A stretch of DNA of 23,801 bases, from NCBI GenBank assembly GCA_001430745.1, contig KQ481938.1, forward strand, positions 377,455 through 401,255, in the 5' to 3' direction. The stretch is from Auxenochlorella pyrenoidosa (lineage: Eukaryota; Chlorophyta; Trebouxiophyceae; Chlorellales; Chlorellaceae). Both the position numbers and the translations under genes were made by a program. Of this stretch, positions 17,701 through 23,801 are shown piece after piece; within the stretch, counting starts at the first letter, position 1; every line of letters begins with the position of its first letter. The notes beneath the pieces are model-generated. The model saw only the letters and a program-made list of their open reading frames with translations. It was not told the DNA's origin and searched no databases.

Positions 17701-18778
17701 GCTGTCCGCAGCATGAAAGGACAGCCACCCGCGGCATGAAACAGGCACCTAGCGGGTCCCCTCACCTCCTGCGCCGCCCGCGGCTCCCCATCCTCCCTTA
17801 ATCCCTCGAGCACCAGCCGCGCAATCCCCTGCGCAGCTTCCCTTGCCTGGGGGCCGGCAGCGCATGGGCGGGGGCATGCACTCAAAATGCGTACGACCGC
17901 TGCTGGGCCGGGCTGTGCCGCCCGCAGGCAGCAACCCTGCGGCTGCAAGCGCTGCCCAATCCCCCTGCCCTCATTTCGGCAGGCTGTTGGGCCGGACCAA
18001 AAAGGCAAACGGAAAAGCCTCGATCAACCGCGCTGCGACAGCTGTCCGGCGACCTTTTGGCTCAACCACATGACCAAACTGGAAGCTACGCCACGCCTGC
18101 GCTGCCTGTCAAGCGCCCCCGCCCTGATTGCTCGGTCAGCTGCACTCAAGAGCGACAGCCCATAATCCTTCGCCAACCCAAATAGCTCCTTTCTCTCATC
18201 AGCAGAGGCCGGGGCTCCTCCCTGTCTCCCTCACCTCTGCCGCCTCGCGCGCAATGTCGGCCTGGTGCAGCCGCTCCTGCCGCTCCCGCTCCTGCTGCCG
18301 CTGGTGTGGGTGCCGGTACTGGTGTGCCAGCTGCTCGGGAGTTTCCAGGGTGGAGCCGCTCAGGGCGTCTGCGCCAAACCTGCGGGGAGTTGTAAGGTTT
18401 GCGGGGGGCTGGAGGCCAGGCGATCAGTGGGGTGGCCGCTGGGTGAGAGGCGCGGAGCCGCATCTGCCGCGGGGGCCCCCAAAGGGACCCTGCCCTGCCC
18501 TGCATGAACTTCGCAGGACACAGCGCCATTAATATCTTGCAGGCAGCAATCCGCTGCAGGCTCGCTCACTCCAGGTCGGAGGTGGACAGGGAGGAAGGCA
18601 GCTCAACCGAGGGCTCTGGCGGGGGCTGCTGAGGCTGCACAGCGTGGTGCTGGTGGGCGGCGGCGGCGGCAGGGCGTGGCGGTGGCGTCTGATGCGGGTC
18701 GTCAAAGGGTCTGGCAGCCGGGCGGTCTCGGTCGTGGGTGTGGAAGTCCTGTAGTGGGGGAGGATTCAAGGCCGGCAT
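11729..18778 (-). CDS. ELIP-like three-helix protein with very long N-terminal extension, copy B (full length)
   Basis: Eighteen exons join with exact phase: 18778-18570, 18379-18235, 17846-17766, 17429-17313, 17046-16912, 16627-16535, 15926-15867, 15656-15568, 15403-15320, 15116-14824, 14652-14527, 14191-14006, 13776-13440, 13207-13148, 12961-12881, 12654-12593, 12170-12073, 11836-11729. The product is about 787 residues. Residues 1-70 are Pro/His-rich; 85-185 are charged and probably coiled-coil (HQRQQERERQERLHQAD); two related motifs, DVLRGADALYYA and EGDALRGSDSMFYF, lie near 437 and 482. The C-terminal 120 residues have ETAMGRSAALG (667 on) with Glu 685, a middle helix LAVAVLLTLAER, and VWLGRGAMILFALLLAFE with Glu 770, the ELIP layout of pigment-binding helices 1 and 3. 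Introns after 15568, 13148 and 12073 have GC donors. The first ATG has an in-frame stop upstream. The N-terminus does not resemble a transit peptide, so plastid targeting is uncertain. Exons 1-8 rest on phase and composition, not on a recognised domain. Confidence 0.6.
12178..12450. repeat. Intronic minisatellite in ELIP-like copy B
   Basis: Units of about 33-36 bp carry GGTGAGC(C/T)GGGC, GCAGCCGGCG and GGCATTGATGCGCC-like motifs. They fill most of the intron between the exons ending at 12170 and 12593. The same array at 4410-4600 in copy A is shorter. Confidence 0.6.
14140..14330 (-). repeat. 102-bp tandem duplication of a 3' splice site and exon start in copy B
   Basis: Acceptors at 14191 (CCTATAG) and 14293 (CCTGCAG) are each preceded by CACCTTGCTGCTTCACCCCTG on this strand and followed by AGGAGGG(G/C)TA(C/T)GACGTGG. 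The upstream unit has lost two bases after GACGTGG, so its frame reaches a stop (GRCAAGQ). The functional exon therefore starts at 14191, although that acceptor has the weaker TATAG form. Copy A has only one unit. Confidence 0.8.
14774..15451 (-). CDS. Possible alternative first exon of copy B with a plastid transit-like N-terminus
   Basis: An ATG at 15451 opens a frame, MDPALLPSKPASSTLQAGFR, continuing Ser/Ala/Arg-rich for about 44 residues like a chloroplast transit peptide. It overlaps the exon at 15403-15320 in another frame and stays open through the following intron, entering the exon at 15116-14824 in that exon's own frame. A transcript starting here, with or without removal of an intron (GT at 15319, acceptor before 15152 or retained), would give a shorter ELIP-like protein with a plausible plastid signal. 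The open frame could be chance in such GC-rich DNA. Confidence 0.35.
   Translation of the reverse strand: MDPALLPSKPASSTLQAGFRASPRAAAAPCPRLAWQPGAAVWRRVSGAERGRFCLAGQVPLRSFCAALADSPRWICVLRHKRFVRIFPSEPAVHTNAMLQCLLRTSFLWHNRCRGSGASAWMPPGDAPSAARAQHDPVGEGSQAEGQGDDPAPMQAGAQGSDAAAGRAAAGSPDDQIGLQDAWRHAGPVGKDPGGSGAGTADDQIDFEQGGRGAAGAGMPHAMML
16225..16550 (-). repeat. Minisatellite that multiplies a 5' splice site in copy B
   Basis: On the minus strand the exon end TACAAGGGG/GTGAGCGCAG (exon ending 16535) recurs at least twice more downstream as GCTACAAGGGGGTGAGCGCAG, GCTACAGGGGGGTGGGCACAG and GCTGCAAGGGGGGTGAGCACAG. Each is followed by AGGGCA and later GACAGCGG(T/C)(G)GAG. Units are about 65-105 bp and include several potential GT donors. 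Only the first follows the open exon ELIMESYKG. Confidence 0.8.
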
Positions 18779-19663
18779 CAGTAGGCTGGAGGATGGCGGT
18801 GGAGGGGTGGGTACTGCGGCGAGGCCGCCGGCGACTGGCGGGGCCTAAGGTGGGCGCGCATTCGTCTGCCATGGCGGCTCGACAGTTTCGATCGCGCTTT
18901 CATGTCAGTGCACTGGCGTGAAACGTCGCTCGGGCTGCTGGTCGGCCTGCTCCGGGGATGGCCACTGCTCTCTGGCCAGAACGGACGAAACCGAAGCACC
19001 TGGCTGCACACGGCACCCTTGCGGATGTTTCCGGGACGGGAAAGGTAGCGCAATGCGGCGCTGCCGCTGCGGCGCGACAGAGGAGGTCTGGCTCTGGCCC
19101 AGGACGAGCGAGTCTGCAGCGCGTGCATGCTGGCAGAGGATGCAATTGTCGAGTGGCTGCTCGAGAATACAGCCACGAGATGTGTGCTTCAGGGAGGGCA
19201 GCAGGCCGCCCACCCTCCTCAGGCTTTCGGAAGCCGCCCTGAACCATTGTTGCTTCTTCGTTGATCATGCATTGCTGATCACGCATCCATCAACATAGTT
19301 CTACAACCTAATCGGCAGCATGCAGGGCCTAGCGCTCCCTCAACACCTGGGCTTGCGCTCTACACCCGTCTGCGGCAGCCTCAGATCAAGAGGGAGAGCC
19401 AAGGGGCGCAACTTGATCCCGGTGAAAAGCTTCCAAGAGCAGCAGGTGGGCTCCTGACGGGGTTTGGGCAGCGTTGCTCCGGCGCCGCCGCTGCCGCCCT
19501 CCACGCTCCTTTTTGACGCTATGTGGCATGGGGGTGCTGCCCAGTTTATTTTTACCCACCGGCGGCCTGATTCTTTGTTGATGAACGGATTTTGTCAGAA
19601 AAACCTCGTTTCTATCATCGATAAGCTCGCACCGTGGGGCTGCCATGCGCACTGTGGCGCCAC
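18779..19663. promoter_or_regulatory. Divergent intergenic region between copy B and gene F
   Basis: About 885 bp lie between the predicted starts of the minus-strand ELIP-like gene and plus-strand gene F, so promoters and 5' UTRs of both are expected here. The stretch 19500-19625 is less GC-rich than its surroundings (TTTATTTTTACC, TTTTGTCAGAAAAACC), consistent with a 5' UTR or promoter of gene F. No definite TATA box or motif could be assigned, and the open frames inside are not supported. Confidence 0.35.
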
Positions 19664-22461
19664 ATGCTGGCTTTCAGGCACCGATGCGCAGGCCTTGCCC
19701 GTTTCCATTCGCAGCCCGGCCGCAAGAAGAGCATCCAGGAGCTGGCGGAGCAGCAGGGCTTTGGCACCGAGCCGGGTGGCGAGCTTGGGCGGCAGGACCC
19801 CGGGCCCCGCCAAGGTGGCGCCAGCGGCAGCGGTGAGTCGACTTCCCCGTGAAGTGGCAGGCAGGTGCAAGGCATGCAGGCCGTAAATGGAGCAGGGCTG
19901 GGTGGGCAGGTTACGTTGTAGACCACCTGCCTGTGACTGGAACAATAGGTGTAGAGCGGTCTGGCGTGCCGCGGCCGTGCTTCACCACCATGCCGGCGCA
20001 GCTGTGCAGTGCCGTGCTGCAATATTGTGGCTGGCTCAACTGTACCTGAGGACATGCGACCCGCGGATGTCCCCCCGGCCTGCCTGCCGCCCGGCCCCCA
20101 TTACAGGCACCCGAGAGCTCGAGGTGGATGCTGCCCTGCGCTCCTCCCTGCGGCCGCTGCTGGCTGCGACGCGGGCACACCTGAGGGAGCGCCAGGGTGG
20201 GTAGCAGTTGCGTAGGCAGGGGTGTCCAGCCCATGCCGCTGGCCCTCATCCACTCTGCCGGAGAGCGTGGCTTGCCTGGCTGCCCTGTGCGCGCAAAAGG
20301 CGAGGTTGCGGCGGGCGCACTTCAGGCGCACGCGCCTCAGGCTATCAAGAGCTCATGGCGTGCCGTGAAGGCCGGCACAGCTGCCACTGCACCTTTGCTG
20401 CCCATACCTGCTGCAGGGGATGCCGCGCCCCGGGCGGTGGCCGAGGCGGCAGTGGCCGCCGCCGAGGCGAGCGGCGCGCTGCCGCCGCTGGCGGGCGCGC
20501 AGCGCGCCGCCGTTGTTGCCTTCTTCGGCCGGCTGGCCGAGGAGCTTGGGGAGAACGGTGGGCAGGATGCCGGATTCGAGCCCTTTGGTGAGCGCGCAGC
20601 AGGGCAGGGCACAGCCCAGGGGGCCAAGGCCTCGCAGCAAGGACGCGCACGCGGCAGGGGGTCGCCCCACCTGGGGCCTGTCACTCGACCTGAGGGCCTC
20701 CCGCACCCTCCCCCCCCCCGCCCCAACCCCGCTCCCCGACCCACCCCGAGGTGCAGGCTCCAGCGGCGGCGAGGAGGGCTACGGCTTGGAGGACGCCGCG
20801 CTGAGGGTCCGCCCCCACACCAGGCACGCCGGCTAGCGAAACCCACCGCTGGCTCTGATGATGCCCTGCTCCCACAGTAGCAGCACTGATAAGCCGGGAT
20901 GAAAGAAACCGGTGCCTGCTGGTGGCTTGAATTGCAAGCCAGCTTGCCTTGAGCTCTCGTTTCCTTTCCTCTTGGCGTTAATTAACTTTGTCAAAGTGCA
21001 GGGAGCTGCTGGAGGAGGTGGTGAACTGGCACCTGGACTCGCACGGCAGCTACCGGTGCAGCTGTGAGGCGGGGGCCGGGGCCGCGCGCTGTCCCTCCTG
21101 CATCTCAGCAAAGACCTTGAGCCTTGAACGCGCGTGTGGCAAAGGCTGCCAGACTGCCGCTTTGTGTGAGTACGCTTGCTTTCACTCAAGCTGGCGCCTA
21201 GTCGCACGACACCTGAACTCGGCGCTCCCGCCTGAGCCTGGGCTTGTCCCCGGCAACCATGGCTGCAGGCGGGCCCAGCGACAGCGCCAAGGCGGGCGGG
21301 GAGGTGGGAAACATTGCGCTGCAGTCGGGTGAGCAGGGGCAGCTCAGGGGCAAGCACCCTGCCCCTGCCTGCTGCTTTGTCGTTGTCGTCTGCACTCAGC
21401 GCACTCCGTCCCTGATGCGCTTGCTGCATCTCTTCCTGCAACGCGTGCTGCCCAACCAGGATTCCCAGCAGTATACTACGTAGCCAGAGTGCCGCCCCAC
21501 CATACCCTCCCTTACTGCAGACACCCACCACAGCAGGGAGGTGCGCGGCGTGCCGGCCGAGAGCCGCAGTGACCGAGCCGAGCACGAGGCCGAGGCGCAG
21601 TTCGAGCAGCTGGTAAGCTGGCATCCACGCCACATGACGCCCCTGTTTTTGCTTGGCAGCTTGGCCGTCCCGGTGCTTGCTCGCCAGGCTGTCCTGTCCT
21701 GGGGACTGGCAGCAGGATGACGGGAACGGTAGCATACTGCTGGGACTGGCAGCATTCTGTCCAGGAGGCATCTCGCCCGGACCACCCAACCCATTACTCA
21801 GAACCTGCCGCTGACCGCCCTCCTGAGGCCCCCTCCTGCCGGCCCCAGGAGCTGGCAGACCTGCCGCATGCCACCCCCTGAGCCCCCTCCCCTGAGCCCC
21901 CTTCGGAGCCCCCCACTTGCCGGCCCCAGGAGCTGGCAGACCCGCCGCATGCCATCCACCTGAGCTTCCTCTGGAGCCCCCCTCCTGCTGGCCCCAGGAG
22001 CTGGCAGACCTGCCGCGTGCCACCCCCTGAGCCCCCTTTTGAGCCCCCTCCTGCTGGCCCCAGGAGCTGGCAGACCTGCCGCATGCCACCCCAGAGGATC
22101 TGGCCGACCAGCAGGAGTGGGCCAGGCACCCGGAGAACCGCTGGGCCAGCGCCGCCATCGAGGGGGACGCCCCCGCAGCGGGCGACGGCCTGCAGGCAAG
22201 CAAGCAGGGGGTGGAGGCCCGGGGCGGCTCTTAAAAGAGCACCCGACTCTGGATTGCAAGGGAAGACTGCAAAAGTAACTCTTGCCCTGCGGGGAGCGCT
22301 CGCATGGGCCAGTCATCAGGCTGGTGCGGAACTTGCAAAGGCGCGGCCACAAGGTGCCTTGCCCTGCCCTCCCCCTTTAGCAGGCGGTGTCGTCTGACGC
22401 GGAGTGCCGCCAGCTCAGCGGCACCCAGGAGCACTCCACCGCGGCCGACCAGGTCAACTGA
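19664..22461 (+). CDS. Gene F: nine-exon protein with mitochondrial-type presequence, unknown function
   Basis: Exons 19664-19832, 20107-20196, 20417-20587, 20757-20806, 20997-21165, 21269-21328, 21521-21612, 22064-22195 and 22381-22461 join in frame to about 337 residues. The N-terminus MLAFRHRCAGLARFHSQ is Arg-rich and free of acidic residues, like a mitochondrial presequence. Recognisable pieces are SIQELAEQQGFG (24-35), a helical Ala-rich part with AAVVAFFGRLAEEL, CRELLEEVVNWHLDSHGSYR, a Cys-rich stretch (CSCEAG..CPSC), an acidic region with EAEAQFEQL, and EDLADQQEWARHPENRW near the C-terminus. Exon 5 uses an AAAG acceptor at 20997, because the GTGCAG five bases downstream breaks the frame; this exon is the least certain. 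Intron 8 has a GC donor (CTGCAG/GCAAGC). No domain was recognised. Confidence 0.6.
21841..22110 (+). repeat. Fourfold repeat of a 3' splice site and the start of exon 8 of gene F
   Basis: GGCCCCAG/GAGCTGGCAGACC(T/C)GCCGC starts at 21841, 21922, 21990 and 22057, with periods of 81, 68 and 67 bp. Exon starts would be 21849, 21930, 21998 and 22064. Units 1 and 3 run into TGA after HATP or RATP. Unit 2 has HAIHL and drifts into another frame. Only unit 4 continues as HATPEDLADQQEW. Three decoy acceptors thus precede the true one. Confidence 0.85.
22381..22384 (+). promoter_or_regulatory. Tandem NAGNAG acceptor of the last exon of gene F
   Basis: The sequence CTTTAGCAGGCGG allows splicing after TAG (exon starts 22381) or after CAG (exon starts 22384). 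Both keep the frame and differ by one Gln. Confidence 0.5.
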
Positions 22462-22970
22462 ACTGGAGCGGCTGCAAAGAGCTGTTGACATGAGAAGAGG
22501 AAGTGCAGCAGCGCTCAGCCATGGCTGCTGGCTGCAGCGGGGACAGCCAAGTTGTAGCTGCGCATGCGCTGCCCTCGCCGTCACTTGTGCTTGCCTTTGC
22601 CAGACCTTTATGAATTGAGTGCTTCATCTGGCTGTTGTACAGTCACAGCACGGCGTATTGGACGTCATGGGGTGTAAGGAGGGCGCAGCCGGCGGCTAGC
22701 GATGCCCCATCACAGATTACCACAGCGCCAAGGGCAGGCAAGTGTGATACCGGAGGCACCAGCAGCTGGTGTAAAAGAAACAGTCCGCCAGCGGCGCAAC
22801 TATGCAGAGAGGGCAGTGCTGCGGGAGGAGCTGCGAGCAAAATAGCCTGAGGGGGCGCTAGAGCAAGGTGCAGAAAAAGCAAAGGGAAGGACAGGTGTGG
22901 CGAGAGGCCTGCCTCCGACCCTCAGAAACACAACCGCCACGTCACGGCTGCCTGCCCCGGCTGGGCGGCA
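22462..22970. other. Convergent intergenic region between gene F and the homoserine dehydrogenase gene
   Basis: No gene is supported. Two plus-strand TGTAA motifs (22673-22677 and 22770-22774), about 210 and 310 nt past the gene F stop, are candidate poly(A) signals for F. No matching signal was seen on the minus strand for the homoserine dehydrogenase gene. Confidence 0.5.
22673..22677 (+). terminator. Candidate TGTAA poly(A) signal of gene F
   Basis: TGTAA in GGGTGTAAGGAG, about 210 nt downstream of the TGA at 22459-22461. This is a typical distance for green-algal 3' UTRs. A second TGTAA at 22770 is an alternative. Confidence 0.4.
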
Positions 22971-23749
22971 TCAGGAGGGCGCCCCCAGGTAGCGCGCAAG
23001 CGCTATCAAGTCCCCAAAGACGCCGGCTGCCGTGACTGCGGGGCCCGCGCCCGGGCCGCGCACTATCAAGGGCGGGTTGCTGCACCAGGGGTGAAGACAG
23101 GGAGGGGCAAGCAGGCAGGCAGGCTGAGCGCCTCGTGGAGGGGGCAGCAGGGCCTTTGTGCGCGGCCCCAGCGGGCTGCGCCTGCTGACAGCCTGACACC
23201 TGTATGCAGGCAGGCAAATCGCCGCCCAGCCGAGAAGTGCCGTGCATCGCCCCCACCTGTACCGCAGCGTGGTGAAGGAGATGCAGTTCTCCGTGCCCGC
23301 CAGGCTGGCAAAGGGGTGCGACTTGGGGAAGCGGCGCAGCAGCACCTGCGACCGTGGGGGGAGGGGCGGGGCCAGCTGCTGTTGGCACAGGGGGTTGGCG
23401 GACAGGGGCGGGGCCGCAGAGCAGCTTGGAGCAGCAGCAGCCTGGCGCAACAGCTTCCAGGGGGCTGCATGCCATTGCGGAGCCAGCTGTGCAAAAGGCA
23501 AGGGGTGCAGCACGGCACAGCCCCCACCTGGCACACCCCGCTCTCCGCGTCGCAGTGGCAGGCGCGGCCTCACCTGCCCCTGCCGCTCCCCACCCCACCG
23601 CCACCCCACCACCACCAGCCCCTCGGCCCCCTCCGTTTACCAGCCCCCACCTGGCACACCCCGCTCTCCGCATCATAGCTGCCCACGTAGCGCAGCACCT
23701 CGCCGTGCGCCTCCGCCTCCTTGACCCGCTCCTCCATGATGCTGTCGTA
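22971..23749 (-). CDS. Homoserine dehydrogenase C-terminus, likely of bifunctional aspartokinase-homoserine dehydrogenase (3' end of gene)
   Basis: Three exons join in frame: 23749-23651, 23345-23257, 23079-22971. They encode EVLRYVGSYDAESG, LLRRFPKSHPFASLAGTENC, ISFTTLRY, and the ending PLIVRGPGAGPAVTAAGVFG..ARYLGAPS. These are the conserved C-terminal motifs of plant and bacterial homoserine dehydrogenase (HPFA.L.G..N.I.FTT, PLIVRGPGAG..VTA.GV..D). The enzyme reduces aspartate semialdehyde to homoserine for threonine, methionine and isoleucine synthesis; in plants it is plastidic and usually fused to aspartokinase. The ending LASYLG/ARYLGAPS type favours the plant bifunctional form, but the kinase half lies outside the window, so a single-function enzyme cannot be excluded. 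The gene enters from the right edge. The intron beyond 23749 contains a CA/TG microsatellite. Confidence 0.9.
23518..23671 (-). repeat. Tandem duplication of an exon end and its 5' splice site in the homoserine dehydrogenase gene
   Basis: An identical 31-nt block lies at 23641-23671 (end of the exon DAESGVCQ with donor CAG/GTGGGGG) and again at 23518-23548 within the downstream intron, 123 bp apart. Similarity continues weakly into the exon (HCDAESGVCQ in the intronic copy, SYDAESGVCQ in the real one). Confidence 0.85.
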
Positions 23750-23766
23750 CTGCGGCGTGGGCAGGG

Positions 23767-23769
23767 TGC

Positions 23770-23800
<31 letters not shown>

Positions 23801-23801
23801 C
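23767..23801. repeat. TG/CG dinucleotide microsatellite
   Basis: Twelve uninterrupted TG units at 23771-23794 are followed by CG units to the window edge. On the coding strand this lies just upstream of the acceptor of the exon starting at 23749. Confidence 0.95.

Noticed and set aside
18779..19286. Extra 5' exons of copy B or a separate gene on either strand
   Set aside because: Open frames exist on both strands, but none links in phase with exon 1 of copy B or carries a recognisable motif. The ATG at 18778 with an in-frame stop upstream is simpler.

Overview
This is nuclear DNA of a eukaryote, most likely a green alga (Chlorophyta, possibly a trebouxiophyte such as a Chlorella relative). 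The base composition is very GC-rich. Genes are split into short exons (60-340 nt) by short introns with GTGAGC/GTGAGT-type donors and TGCAG acceptors, with several GC-AG introns. TGTAA motifs sit downstream of some genes, as in green-algal polyadenylation. Because of the GC content nearly every frame is open for long stretches, so I relied on exon chains whose reading phase closes exactly across every junction, and on paralogue comparison. No tRNA, rRNA, CRISPR array or bacterial-type gene organisation was seen.

Layout. 1-3080 is a graveyard: an old copy of a duplicated flank, an inverted fragment of an ELIP-like gene, a fragment of gene D, and three consecutive head-to-head inverted repeats built from six broken copies of a small coiled-coil gene whose open relative is gene E (10279-10815). 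3948-6391 (minus) is a 5'-truncated ELIP-like gene (copy A). It abuts 6518-8067 (minus), the N-lobe half of a protein kinase gene with no C-lobe anywhere in the window. 8398-8463 holds a remnant of an ELIP-like last exon. Gene D (9294-10019, minus) and gene E (10279-10815, plus) are divergent. 11729-18778 (minus) is the large ELIP-like gene (copy B), with 18 phase-consistent exons and about 787 residues. It has an unknown acidic and coiled-coil N-terminal part and a C-terminal three-helix domain resembling early light-induced proteins. 19664-22461 (plus) is a nine-exon gene (F) for a protein of unknown function with a likely mitochondrial presequence. 22971-23749 (minus) carries the last three exons of homoserine dehydrogenase, probably the plant-type bifunctional aspartokinase-homoserine dehydrogenase.

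How the parts relate. Gene E and the ELIP-like gene form a convergent pair that has been duplicated: unit 3 (about 10490-14345) is complete, unit 2 (about 2745-6455) has a broken E copy and ELIP copy A, and unit 1 survives only as its intergenic flank at 1-600. At the right edge of unit 2 the ELIP-like gene is joined to the kinase gene inside introns. The coding exons of copy A stay open and keep every phase, and a copy-A-specific acceptor would splice the kinase N-lobe in frame to the ELIP-like domain. A possible kinase/ELIP fusion gene is the most interesting candidate here.

A second theme is tandem duplication across exon-intron borders. Extra copies of a splice site plus the adjoining exon end occur in copy B (two places), gene F, the homoserine dehydrogenase gene and the ELIP fragment at 1202-1283.
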